From: an uncultured Burkholderiaceae bacterium
GTDB taxonomy: Bacteria > Pseudomonadota > Gammaproteobacteria > Burkholderiales > Burkholderiaceae_F
DNA: 64,000 nucleotides
Direction of reading: 5' to 3'
Assembly: GCA_944390675.1 (NCBI GenBank)
Contig: CALXQR010000002.1
Span: 239,901 to 303,900, forward strand
Numbering within the stretch: the stretch's first letter is position 1; every line of letters starts with the position of its first letter. Made by a program: the position numbers and the translations under genes. Positions 11,362 through 19,670 of this stretch are shown here, one piece after another. Under the pieces are notes generated by a model, which worked only from the letters and a program-made list of their open reading frames with translations, did not search any database and had not been told where the DNA came from.

Positions 11362-11437
11362 TGGTGGCCCCGCCGGGACTCGAACCCAGAATTACAGCTT
11401 AGGAGGCTATCGTGATATCCTGTTTCACCACGGGGTC
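11362..11437 (-). tRNA. tRNA-Arg (anticodon CCT)
   Basis: A 76-nt cloverleaf with encoded CCA. The D stem is GTGA/TCAC, the anticodon stem ATAGC/GCTGT, and the loop CTCCTAA gives anticodon CCT, reading AGG. The T arm is CTGGG/TTCGAGT/CCCGG. The acceptor arms are GACCCCG and CGGGGCC, so position 2 (A) faces position 71 (C), a mismatch in an otherwise regular tRNA. Confidence 0.93.
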
Positions 11438-11594
11438 ACACATCTTTAAAGGCGCTAATTTTAATAAATTTTTGTCTCAAACGCACCCAATATCCCAGGT
11501 CATCCATTGCCTCTAAATTCCTAAATACAGCAAGAAAATTTCTTTTTATCTCTTGCGTTCCCTTTTTCAATTGTGTATAGTTCCCTTCCTCGAT

Positions 11595-11670
11595 TCCCCG
11601 ATAGCTCAGTCGGTAGAGCGACGGACTGTTAATCCGCAGGTCGTTGGTTCGAACCCAACTCGGGGAGCCA
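11595..11670 (+). tRNA. tRNA-Asn (anticodon GTT), copy 1
   Basis: A 76-nt cloverleaf with acceptor TCCCCGA/TCGGGGA, D-arm GCTCAGTCGGTAGAGC, anticodon loop CTGTTAA (GTT) and encoded CCA. It is identical to the copy that begins 113 bp downstream. Confidence 0.97.
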
Positions 11671-11707
11671 CACAATTCATGTGAGAGAGTTCCATGAACT
11701 TTTTCAT

Positions 11708-11783
11708 TCCCCGATAGCTCAGTCGGTAGAGCGACGGACTGTTAATCCGCAGGTCGTTGGTTCGAACCCAACTCGGGGAGCCA
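11708..11783 (+). tRNA. tRNA-Asn (anticodon GTT), copy 2
   Basis: Identical in all 76 positions to the preceding tRNA-Asn, which lies 37 bp upstream. The short spacer and the single terminator after this copy indicate that the two are cotranscribed and arose by tandem duplication. Confidence 0.97.
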
Positions 11784-11790
11784 TTTTAAA

Positions 11791-11825
11791 AGCCCGCGTT
11801 CATTGAATCGCGGGCTTTGTTTTTA
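11791..11825 (+). terminator. Rho-independent terminator of the tRNA-Asn pair
   Basis: A stem of AGCCCGCG/CGCGGGCT with a 10-nt loop, flanked by A and T runs and followed by TTTGTTTTT. It also lies just past the end of convergent hydG and could end that transcript. Confidence 0.85.
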
Positions 11826-11844
11826 TATTCGCTCTTTAAAAGTT

Positions 11845-13263
11845 TTAGAAGCGGAAATCACGTTCACCTTCTTCAATCTTCTTGAGACGAATAACGCTGG
11901 CCTTGCGGATTTTCTCGTGAACGATCTTAGGAATTTCCGCATCAATCACCTTCTTAGCGGCTTCGCGCGTAGCAGGTCTTGCGTAATCTTCCGCGTATTC
12001 CTTAAGCGTCATGATGGCGTTGGCCTGACAGTAGGTCGCAATTTCACCGGTCTTGGCTAGCGACATGAATCGGTCGCCCGTGCGGCCTGCGCGATAGCAT
12101 GCCGTGCACCAACTCGGCAGATAACCGCCGTCGAGCAGCCACTTCACGACTTCGTCCAACGTTCTGCGGTCGCTGGTTTCAAACTGCGCGGAATTTTCTT
12201 CCTTTTCTTCTTCGAGAACGTAGCCGCCCACGCTTGTGCGCGAGCCGCCGCTAATTTGCGAGACGCCCATTTCAAGGCACTTGCCGCGAACGCGAGCGGA
12301 TTCTCTCGTGGAAATAATCATGCCGGTATAAGGCACCGCCAAGCGGATGAGCGCCACAATCTTTAAGAAAAGTTCATCAGGCACGGCGTTGGTAAAGGTA
12401 GCCGGATCCACGTCATCGGCAGGACAAATTCTCGGCACGCTGATCGTGTGCGGTCCCACACCCCAAACCGCTTCCAAGTGTTCGGCGTGCATCAAAAGAC
12501 CCACGAAGTCATAGCGATAAAGCGTTAAACCAAAAAGAACGCCAAGACCCACGTCGTCAATGCCGCCTTCCATTGCGCGGTCCATCGCTTCGGTGTGATA
12601 GGCGTAATCGCTCTTCGGTCCTTTCGGATGAAGCAGTTCGTACTGTTCCTTATGATAGGTTTCCTGGAAAAGCTGATAAGTGCCGATGCCCGCTTCGTGC
12701 AGTTTGCGGTAATTTTCAACAGTGGTCGCCGCGATATTGATGTTGACGCGGCGAATGGCGCCGTTTTTATGCTTAATGGAATAAATCGTGTTGATCGATT
12801 CCAAAATGTATTCGATGGGGTTATGGCGAGGATGCTCCCCGGCTTCCAAAAGAAGGCGTTTATGACCCATGTCCTGAAGCGCGATCACTTCGTTTCGAAT
12901 TTGCTCTTGGGTGAGCTTTTTGCGGACGATGTGTTTGTTTTTCGCGTGATAAGGACAATAGGTGCAGGTGTTCACACAGTAGTTGGAGAGATAGAGCGGC
13001 GCAAAAAGCACAATGCGGTTGCCGTAGATGTGTTCTTTGACTTTTTTGGCCGTGGCAAAGATTTCATCATTGAGGTCTTTTTCTTCACACATCAAAAGCA
13101 CTGCGGCTTCGCGGTGCGTGAGACCTTTAAAGGCTTCGGCTTTTTTGAGCGCTTCCTGGATATAAGCCCGGTCATGTTTATGGGCTTCGGCAAAAGCTAG
13201 TGTCGCTTCGATTTCTTTGTGCGAAATGAATTCTGTGGCGACTTTGGATTTGGGATCGTACAT
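11845..13263 (-). CDS. hydG: [FeFe]-hydrogenase H-cluster radical SAM maturase HydG
   Basis: HydG is a radical SAM enzyme that splits tyrosine and turns the fragment into the CO and cyanide ligands of the [FeFe]-hydrogenase H-cluster. The radical SAM cluster motif is CVNTCTYCPY (CxxxCxxC), near residue 85. The C-terminal auxiliary cluster motif is CTAC followed by 22 residues and a third Cys (Cx2Cx22C), which distinguishes HydG from the shorter thiamine enzyme ThiH. The ATG at 13263 has GGAG 8 nt upstream and gives 472 residues, matching the family; an in-frame ATG at 13314 is less likely. No hydE, hydF or hydrogenase gene lies in the window, so it stands alone here. Confidence 0.93.
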   Translation of the reverse strand: MYDPKSKVATEFISHKEIEATLAFAEAHKHDRAYIQEALKKAEAFKGLTHREAAVLLMCEEKDLNDEIFATAKKVKEHIYGNRIVLFAPLYLSNYCVNTCTYCPYHAKNKHIVRKKLTQEQIRNEVIALQDMGHKRLLLEAGEHPRHNPIEYILESINTIYSIKHKNGAIRRVNINIAATTVENYRKLHEAGIGTYQLFQETYHKEQYELLHPKGPKSDYAYHTEAMDRAMEGGIDDVGLGVLFGLTLYRYDFVGLLMHAEHLEAVWGVGPHTISVPRICPADDVDPATFTNAVPDELFLKIVALIRLAVPYTGMIISTRESARVRGKCLEMGVSQISGGSRTSVGGYVLEEEKEENSAQFETSDRRTLDEVVKWLLDGGYLPSWCTACYRAGRTGDRFMSLAKTGEIATYCQANAIMTLKEYAEDYARPATREAAKKVIDAEIPKIVHEKIRKASVIRLKKIEEGERDFRF

Positions 13264-13425
13264 GAGCAAAACTCCGTTGAGACTAAAAGATCCTTTTGAG
13301 TCTATGCTCATCAAAGACGAATAAGCCTCTTTTTGTATGGATAAAAGTATAAAAATATCAATTAATAACGATAATTTTTAACTTTTGCACTCTCTTTGGA
13401 GGTATTGATAACTCCAAAGAGATAG

Positions 13426-13462
13426 CAAAAAAAGAAGAGGCACGATACGCTCGCGCCTCCTC
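13426..13462 (-). terminator. Rho-independent terminator of the lyase-dcuC operon
   Basis: Read on the minus strand, a 12-bp stem GAGGAGGCGCGA/TCGTGCCTCTTC (two G-T pairs) with loop GCGTA is followed by a run of seven T. It separates dcuC from hydG, which therefore needs its own promoter. Two more hairpins flank it: CCCAAAGTGC/GCACTTCGGG at 13474-13513 and TCTCTTTGGAG/CTCCAAAGAGA at 13391-13422. I see no gene in the 286 bp between hydG and dcuC. Confidence 0.85.
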
Positions 13463-13549
13463 TATTTTTACCTCCCAAAGTGCGCAGGTGATTTTTGAGC
13501 CAGGCACTTCGGGAAATTAAATTTGCCGCATCAGAATGCAGACCTCGAT

Positions 13550-14917
13550 TTAACCAAAAAAGATCTGATTGAAGACCAAGGTGGCAATCATACCGAGGAC
13601 CATTGGGATCCAAGTTCTGCGAACGATGGCCATCGGAGAGACGCCTGCCGCACCGGCAACCGCGATGATAACGCCCGCTACCGGACTCATCGCGCGGATC
13701 ATGCCGCTTGCAAACTGCATCGGCGTGACCAATGCTTCAACGGAGCCTCCGAAACCGGCGGCCACATCGGGAGCGAGCGAAGCAAACGACGAGTAGGCGC
13801 CGACACCTGACCCCGTCAGGAATGTGACGAGCGAAACAATCGCAGTGAGCAGCACCGTCATGATGCCCATACCGGCTCCGACACCATTGGCCGAATTAAT
13901 GATGACGTCAATGAGACCGGACGTTTTCAGACCTGTTGCAAAGAATTCAGCGCAAATGATCAACGCCACAATTCCGGTAAACATCTTGCCCATGCTCTGG
14001 AACATCGCCATTGCGTCTTTGAAGATTTTCTTAATGTCTCTCAGACGAATGATTTCAACGATGACCACAAACACCCACACCATAAAGAGCGAGGCGATGG
14101 TATCCAATTTAATGGAGGAAACGACAAGCTTTGAGAAAACGATCAGTAAAGCAATCGGCAAGACAGGGAAAATGGCATACCATTTCGGCACCGCAGGCGC
14201 TTCAACCTTTTTTACATCAACGACTTCAGCAACCTGATCGTCACCCTTCTTATCGTAGTAGCGCTGCACGAAATAGTGAGCGACTGCTGCGACAATCAAA
14301 GTGGGAACCGCAAGCGGAAGCTGATACTGAACGAGGTAGATGATCGGATCAAGGTTTGCCACCTTGGCAGCCAAACTGGCAGTTCCTGCCGTAGGCGCAA
14401 ATGTCATACCGGCAGAGGTGCCGATCACGGCCGCCGCAGCAGCACCGGAGACACCAACGGCTTTAAGAATCGGAAAGAGAGCCACCAAAAGCAACATGGC
14501 AAGACCCGCGGCTGACGGAATAACCATGACCAGCATTTGACCGATGATGTAACCGAAAGCAAGCACAAGATAGGGAGCTTTAAGAGCTGCCAGCGGTTTG
14601 ACAGCCACGTCAACCAGAGCCTTGGCGGCGCCGATCCGATCCATGTAGGCCGCAAAGCCCCCGGCAGTCATAATGAGAAATCCGATGCCAGCGCTTTGTT
14701 TAGTCGCAATCGACTTCAAAGTGGCAAAAATATCAAAAAGCCAAAAGCCGGAAGGTTTGACGCCTTTGGGTAAAAAATCGAAACCGGCCAAAGCCACGCA
14801 GATCAATATAGCAAGACCGGCAAAAAGCAAAACCATATGGGTTTGGAAACGTTTAATGAGCGCCCAACCCGCTATGACCGTCACAATAACGGCGATAAGA
14901 GGCAATACAGCTGTCAT
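13550..14917 (-). CDS. dcuC: DcuC-family C4-dicarboxylate transporter
   Basis: A 455-residue polytopic membrane protein with about 12 hydrophobic segments, resembling the anaerobic C4-dicarboxylate carrier DcuC, which exchanges or exports fumarate, malate and succinate. Family-like stretches include IIGQMLVMVIPSAAGLAML, GTSAGMTFAPTAGTASLA and FLTGSGVGAYSSFASLAP. GAGGAG lies 8 nt before the ATG. It starts 26 bp after the lyase gene and must be cotranscribed with it. Because the lyase family releases fumarate, the carrier could import its substrate or export fumarate-derived succinate. Specificity is inferred from family only. Confidence 0.85.
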   Translation of the reverse strand: MTAVLPLIAVIVTVIAGWALIKRFQTHMVLLFAGLAILICVALAGFDFLPKGVKPSGFWLFDIFATLKSIATKQSAGIGFLIMTAGGFAAYMDRIGAAKALVDVAVKPLAALKAPYLVLAFGYIIGQMLVMVIPSAAGLAMLLLVALFPILKAVGVSGAAAAAVIGTSAGMTFAPTAGTASLAAKVANLDPIIYLVQYQLPLAVPTLIVAAVAHYFVQRYYDKKGDDQVAEVVDVKKVEAPAVPKWYAIFPVLPIALLIVFSKLVVSSIKLDTIASLFMVWVFVVIVEIIRLRDIKKIFKDAMAMFQSMGKMFTGIVALIICAEFFATGLKTSGLIDVIINSANGVGAGMGIMTVLLTAIVSLVTFLTGSGVGAYSSFASLAPDVAAGFGGSVEALVTPMQFASGMIRAMSPVAGVIIAVAGAAGVSPMAIVRRTWIPMVLGMIATLVFNQIFFG

Positions 14918-14943
14918 GATAAAAACTCCTCTGGATAACCGGT

Positions 14944-16368
14944 TCAGAGATAGGCGGCAAAGACGGATTGCAGACCGCTGATTGCCTCATTGACTTGCTT
15001 GCGCAAGCCATCCGTTTTATTTCTTTCTGATTGAAGTTTGGCTCGGAAGTCATTCAACATAAATTCAACTTCAGAGGGAGCCGCACTTCCCTTTGTTTTG
15101 CGATTGGCGATAATTTTTCGCGGATCGAGCGCATCCAAAAATTCCGCCTCGCTCATCGGAAGTTCTTGCGGACCTTCCGGGAACTCTTCAAGAATTTCTT
15201 CCTTATAGAGACGCTGCATTTGCTCATAGGGGAAGTCCTTCGGCAAAACATTGTTGGCGCGAGCCCAGGAAACCATCCGGCTGGCGACATGGTGTCCAAT
15301 GCGGAAAGGCAAACCATGGTCGAGCATGAGTCGGTCGGCGATTTCCTGAGAGGCTGTCCAATCAGAATTAAGTTCTTCGAGCGCGCGCTCAGGATTGATG
15401 CGAAGAGCATTGAGAACTTTCAGGAAACGCTGCAGCATGGAGACGGTGTTTTGAGTCATGCGCGTGTTTTTAGCAACGCTTTTCCCATCAACCATACCCG
15501 GCACAAGGTTGTGCACACGCGTGTAGACAGCGGCCATTTCGGCGACAACATCACTTGCATCACCGCGGCAATTGTTCATAAGACCGGGGTTGCGCTTTTG
15601 GGGCATGGCCGAAGAGACATAAGTGTTTTCTCCGCCTTCCTGCAAAATGATCCAGGGACGGCTTTGCGCGTACTGCACCATGATGTCGTTAATCATGGAG
15701 CCGACGTGTACACCGATCGAAGCCGCGATGGCGCTGATTTCAAGCGCGAAGTCCACAGGCGTTTCGCACGTGCAGTCAAAAGCATTTAAGCGCGGACGGT
15801 CAAAACCTAAAAGACGAGCCATGGTGTCACGATTGAGCGGCCAGCCCGTGCCGTTTAAAACCGTCGCCCCCATCGGGCACTCGTTATAACGCGCCAAGCA
15901 TTGATTAAGCCTTTCACGATCACGCAGCATCGGAGCGATAAAGCCGAGCAAATAATGGGCGTAACTATTGGGCTGCGCAGCCACGCCGTTGGTGTAGTTG
16001 GGAACAAGCGTGTCACGGTGTTCTTCGGCCAAGGAAAGAAGTTTTTCAATCACCGTATCCAACCCATCCGCAATCGCCATGCCTTGTTCGCGAAGAATCG
16101 CCACGCGAGCGGTTGAGAGAATATCTTGGCTGGAACGGCCTGCGTGAAGAATCGTTACTTCGGGGCCGGTGGCCGCAATGACCATGGGCTCGTAAGTAAT
16201 GTATTTCTTGACGCGTTTGCTGGCATCAACTTCAGCTTCTTTTTCGACCGTATCAATACCGCGAGCGGCCAATTTGGCTGTTGCCTCATCAAGCAGATGT
16301 TCCTCAAAGTTGGAAACAACGCTCGCTTTATTGATCTGGGAAATCCAAAAAAATTCGTCGCGAATCAT
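14944..16368 (-). CDS. Argininosuccinate-lyase-like enzyme of the fumarase/aspartase superfamily
   Basis: A 474-residue lyase. The superfamily signature is present as SSAMPQKRNPGLMN, and the substrate-binding loops read HAGRSSQDILST and NGVAAQPNSYAHYL. Enzymes of this superfamily eliminate fumarate from a succinyl-amine or succinyl-guanidine substrate. It differs from the genuine ArgH at 19671-21065: the first loop mixes the GRS of argininosuccinate lyase with the SQD of adenylosuccinate lyase, and the C-terminal region is unlike ArgH. I conclude a fumarate-releasing C-N lyase with unknown substrate. The operon with dcuC and divergence from a LysR regulator point to a catabolic role. Confidence 0.8.
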   Translation of the reverse strand: MIRDEFFWISQINKASVVSNFEEHLLDEATAKLAARGIDTVEKEAEVDASKRVKKYITYEPMVIAATGPEVTILHAGRSSQDILSTARVAILREQGMAIADGLDTVIEKLLSLAEEHRDTLVPNYTNGVAAQPNSYAHYLLGFIAPMLRDRERLNQCLARYNECPMGATVLNGTGWPLNRDTMARLLGFDRPRLNAFDCTCETPVDFALEISAIAASIGVHVGSMINDIMVQYAQSRPWIILQEGGENTYVSSAMPQKRNPGLMNNCRGDASDVVAEMAAVYTRVHNLVPGMVDGKSVAKNTRMTQNTVSMLQRFLKVLNALRINPERALEELNSDWTASQEIADRLMLDHGLPFRIGHHVASRMVSWARANNVLPKDFPYEQMQRLYKEEILEEFPEGPQELPMSEAEFLDALDPRKIIANRKTKGSAAPSEVEFMLNDFRAKLQSERNKTDGLRKQVNEAISGLQSVFAAYL

Positions 16369-16437
16369 TTTTGCTCACTCCAAATAAAAAGCACGCTTAC
16401 AAAGTATGGGTAGAATTAGTGAATAAAACAAAGCTAA

Positions 16438-16469
16438 TTGCGCAAACATATTTTGCGTTTTGCACAAAA
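16438..16469. promoter_or_regulatory. Candidate LysR operator in the lyase/lysR divergent region
   Basis: The 152-bp divergent spacer contains the palindrome TTGCGCAA at 16438-16445 and, 5 bp on, a second imperfect dyad TTTTGC...GCACAAAA at 16451-16469. Such paired dyads with T/A ends between a LysR gene and its target are typical binding sites. The assignment is by position and symmetry only. Confidence 0.5.
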
Positions 16470-16520
16470 TAAGGAAATGGCCGTCTATCTTTATCAGCCT
16501 GAAAACATGAGGTTTTTGCC

Positions 16521-17507
16521 GTGTCTAAACTCGATGATTTAACCGCGTGGCGCTATTTGATTGCTTTTTCGAAGACGGGCACACTGCAGGCAGCAGCGAA
16601 CATGCTCAATGTTGATGTGTCAAACATTTCCCGTGCAATCACCGCGTTGGAAAAGTCGCTGGGCTGCGATTTGATTCGTCACAACTCTCGCCCTATGGAA
16701 TTGTCTGAGACCGGCAAGATGGTTGTGCGGCGCATGGCGCAAATTTTGAGAGCCCATGATTCGCTTATACAGAAAATCATTGATGACAACAGTGCCTTAA
16801 CAGGCAATATTCGCCTATCCTCGGCGCCGGGTTTTGCCGCCAGACGTTTGACACCTTTGCTGCAGCGCTTCCAAGAACTTCACCCCAATATCACGATAGA
16901 AATTCTCAGCGGTTTCAAACCCGCGGATGTTCAAAAAGGACTGTGTGATATCGCAACCATCACGGGCGAACCAACACTGCCGGGATTGTGCTACATGAGC
17001 CGCGGACGCAACGTTTATCTGCCTGTTGCAAGCCCCCATTACATCCAAAAACATGGCATGCCTTTCGATCCGATCAATCTCAGGCAACACACAGGCCTCG
17101 TCTACAACGGCCCTGTTCGTGAAGAAACAAAATTTCTTTATCGCGGGGATAAACAAGCACCTGTCACCTACGCCTCCTGCATTCGATCAACCGATATTTT
17201 GGCGATTCGAAATGCTTTGCTCGAAGGCATGGGGGTCGCAGTGGATATGCCTCTGGTGCAGATCTATGAAGACCTGCTCGCCGGACGGCTTGTGCCTATT
17301 TTGCCGGGTTGGTTCCGTCCGCCTGTTGAGTGTTTCATTGTGGCTAATCATGAAGCCTGGCACATGAAACGGGTGAGAATTTTTCTGGAATGGTACGCCA
17401 AAGAAATGCAGGCGCTTTTTTCCTCTTATGAGGATCAGGTCTCCGCTGTCGTGGGGCTACCTCAAGACATTCCGACTGTCGATCGCAATAAGTTATATCT
17501 GTCCTAA
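16521..17507 (+). CDS. LysR-family transcriptional regulator
   Basis: A 328-residue regulator. An N-terminal winged helix-turn-helix (residues of about 5-65, containing GTLQAAANMLNVDVSNISRA) is followed by the periplasmic-binding-protein-like effector domain (from about residue 95). The start is GTG with GAGG 8 nt upstream. It diverges from the lyase-dcuC operon across 152 bp with candidate operators, so that operon is the likely target and its substrate the likely inducer. A strong hairpin terminator follows. Confidence 0.93.
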   Translation: MSKLDDLTAWRYLIAFSKTGTLQAAANMLNVDVSNISRAITALEKSLGCDLIRHNSRPMELSETGKMVVRRMAQILRAHDSLIQKIIDDNSALTGNIRLSSAPGFAARRLTPLLQRFQELHPNITIEILSGFKPADVQKGLCDIATITGEPTLPGLCYMSRGRNVYLPVASPHYIQKHGMPFDPINLRQHTGLVYNGPVREETKFLYRGDKQAPVTYASCIRSTDILAIRNALLEGMGVAVDMPLVQIYEDLLAGRLVPILPGWFRPPVECFIVANHEAWHMKRVRIFLEWYAKEMQALFSSYEDQVSAVVGLPQDIPTVDRNKLYLS

Positions 17508-17534
17508 GACACAACGGATCGATGCCTCTCCGAC

Positions 17535-17570
17535 CAAAGTGCTCTGCCTATTTGGAAGGCAGGCACTTTG
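17535..17570. terminator. Hairpin terminator between lysR and the aminotransferase gene
   Basis: A two-part stem CAAAGTGC/GCACTTTG and CTGCC/GGCAG around a 9-nt loop lies between convergent genes. No strong T run follows on either strand, so it may act bidirectionally with low T dependence. Confidence 0.6.
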
Positions 17571-17593
17571 AGCGGTCAGATCAAAAGACGTTT

Positions 17594-18715
17594 TCAGTCG
17601 ATTTCTTTTAAGAATTTGCTTGTGAGCGCTAAGCCCTTTTGAAGCACATCTTTATTATTGGCGTAGCCGATTCGCACGTAGCCCTCGGTGTGAAGAGCAG
17701 AACCTGGCGTAAACATCACGCCTTTTTCCTTCACCAAGCGCTCGCAGAATTCGTGCGAAGTGAGCTTCGTATCAATCTTCACAAAGGCGGTCGTGCCGGC
17801 TTTGGGCTTGACGTAAGAAGCGCGCGGTTCGCTTTGCACCCATTTATCCAAAATCTCGAGGTTTTCACGAATAATCGCGCGGTTTCGCTCAAGGATTTTG
17901 TCTTTAGCGGTAAGCGCCAGTTCCGTGAAATATTCATCGAGCATGCCGACACTGATCGTGTTGTAGTCGCGATGATGAAGCACCGCTTCGATGATTTCGC
18001 GAGGCGCCGCAATCCAGCCGAAACGCAGACCCGCCATGCTGAAGACTTTGGACATGCTCGCCGTGCTGATGCCTTTTTCGTACAAATCTGCTACAGAAGG
18101 ACTGTAGACATCTTCCTGTGTGAGCCCGCGATAGACTTCGTCGCAAAGCACCCAGGCGCCCACCGAGCGCGCGATCTCGCAGATGTCTTTGAGCATCTGC
18201 TCGCTCATCAGGGCGCCCGTGGGATTGTTGGGGTTGTTGATGCAGATGAGTTTCGTGTCAGGCTTAACCATCGCACGCAATTCATCAAGATCAGGCAGAA
18301 AACCGTTTTCAGGTTTAAGCCGCAGGGTTTCGATGCGCGCGCCGAAACTTTCCGGAATGGAATAGTGCTGCTGGTAAGTCGGAATCACAGAAATCACATG
18401 ATCACCCGGCTCAACAAGCGTTTCGTGCACAAGCATATTGGCACCGATGCAGCCGTGCGTGGTGACGATGTTGGCAGGCGTTTGCTTTTGATAAAGTCCT
18501 GCAATCAAGCTCCTCACTTTTTCGCTGCCTTCAATCCAACCGTAGGTGAGTTTCTTACCCAACAAATCCCGCGTCATTTGCTCAGGCGTCACACCTGCCA
18601 TCTTCAAGAGCTCTTCAACCGTCACCGATTCCACACAGGTTTCTGCAACGTTATAGGCACATTTTGTTTCCCATTCGTTCATCCACTGCTCTACGCCAAA
18701 GGATTCAATCTTCAC
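17594..18715 (-). CDS. Class I/II PLP-dependent aminotransferase
   Basis: A 373-residue fold-type I pyridoxal-phosphate enzyme. The conserved core reads INNPNNPTGALMSEQ, then CDEVYRG, then the Schiff-base lysine in SMSKVFSMAGLRFGW, followed by a C-terminal Arg region. Substrate specificity is not visible. The GTG start lies 2 nt after the stop of the cyclodeaminase-family gene, with GGGGAA inside that gene's end, so translation is coupled. As third gene after argH and the cyclodeaminase relative it probably acts on an arginine- or ornithine-derived compound. This is inference from operon context. Confidence 0.85.
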   Translation of the reverse strand: MKIESFGVEQWMNEWETKCAYNVAETCVESVTVEELLKMAGVTPEQMTRDLLGKKLTYGWIEGSEKVRSLIAGLYQKQTPANIVTTHGCIGANMLVHETLVEPGDHVISVIPTYQQHYSIPESFGARIETLRLKPENGFLPDLDELRAMVKPDTKLICINNPNNPTGALMSEQMLKDICEIARSVGAWVLCDEVYRGLTQEDVYSPSVADLYEKGISTASMSKVFSMAGLRFGWIAAPREIIEAVLHHRDYNTISVGMLDEYFTELALTAKDKILERNRAIIRENLEILDKWVQSEPRASYVKPKAGTTAFVKIDTKLTSHEFCERLVKEKGVMFTPGSALHTEGYVRIGYANNKDVLQKGLALTSKFLKEID

Positions 18716-18717
18716 TT

Positions 18718-19668
18718 TTATTCCCCTTTCATTTCTTTGTAGACAGCGAGCGCCACGGCCACATCTTCAAGTCCCTGGCCGATGGAGCGGAAAAAGACCG
18801 GTTTATCGTAAGCAGGTTTTTCACACTTACCGCTCACAAGCGCGCCCAAATCACCCTTGACGTCTTCGGGTTTCCAAGAATGGTCTTTGATTGCCAATTT
18901 CATTTCGCCTGCGACCGTCGCGGTCGCCTCGGTGCAGTCGCAGTAAACATCCATGGAGGCTAGCATCGCCGGATCAATTTCGTGCGCGCCTGGCGCATTT
19001 GTTGAAATGGACGTAATCAAAGGCGCGCCTTCAATATCTTTGGCAGAAACCACAGGGCAGGCGGCGCTTGTGCAAAGCAAAATCACGTCAGCCGCTTCAA
19101 GCGCTTTTTCTTTGGAGTCGACAAATTCCAACGCGCCATTACCGGCCTTCAAAAATTGCTCACGTCTTTCTTCACTTAATTCGTGCGCGTTAAGCGACCA
19201 AACGCGAATGCTCTCCCACTTTCTCAAGCCGCTCACATAACGGATGTGCGCGAGCGCCTGAGGACCCGTTCCGATCACAGCTAATCGCTTTGCATCGGCT
19301 TTTGCCAAATACTTTACGGCAACAGCGGTGGTCGCCGCTGTGCGCTCAAGCGTCAAGCGAGAACTATCCACCAACAAAAGCGGTTTGCCGGTTTCGGTAG
19401 ACATTAAAAGCGTCCAGGCGGTGACCGTATAGCCTTTTTCCTGAATAATGAAAGGCGACGTTTTCACGCCATAGACACCCGCGCTCATCCAAACGCCGGT
19501 GTAGTTGATAAAGTCACCTTTATCGCCCGGAAACAGCGTCTGCACCTGCTTGGGCTGCAGCGCCTCACCGCGTCCCAAGGCGCCGAACATCGATTCCACC
19601 GTGGAGAAAACATCCACCTTCGGGAGCACTTGAAGGACATCGTCCTCTGTCATTGTCAACACAGCCAT
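18718..19668 (-). CDS. Ornithine cyclodeaminase / mu-crystallin family protein
   Basis: A 316-residue NAD(P)-binding protein of the ornithine cyclodeaminase/mu-crystallin family. LAVIGTGPQALAHIRYV around residue 130 is the Rossmann loop, VDSSRLTLERTAATTAVA the preceding conserved helix, and STNAPGAHEIDP the substrate-side segment. Members either convert ornithine to proline with loss of ammonia or act as ketimine reductases, alanine dehydrogenases or opine-type synthases. Sequence alone does not decide among these. It lies 2 nt after argH and 2 nt before the aminotransferase, so it belongs to a coupled three-gene operon. Confidence 0.85.
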   Translation of the reverse strand: MAVLTMTEDDVLQVLPKVDVFSTVESMFGALGRGEALQPKQVQTLFPGDKGDFINYTGVWMSAGVYGVKTSPFIIQEKGYTVTAWTLLMSTETGKPLLLVDSSRLTLERTAATTAVAVKYLAKADAKRLAVIGTGPQALAHIRYVSGLRKWESIRVWSLNAHELSEERREQFLKAGNGALEFVDSKEKALEAADVILLCTSAACPVVSAKDIEGAPLITSISTNAPGAHEIDPAMLASMDVYCDCTEATATVAGEMKLAIKDHSWKPEDVKGDLGALVSGKCEKPAYDKPVFFRSIGQGLEDVAVALAVYKEMKGE

Positions 19669-19670
19669 CT

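Noticed and set aside
11436..11675. Minus-strand frame overlapping tRNA-Asn
   Set aside because: It lies across a tRNA gene and its upstream region; such tRNA shadows are common false predictions.
14944..16368. Second copy of genuine argH
   Set aside because: Substrate-loop residues and the C-terminal region differ from the canonical ArgH in the same window, and its operon partners are dcuC and LysR, so a different substrate is more likely.
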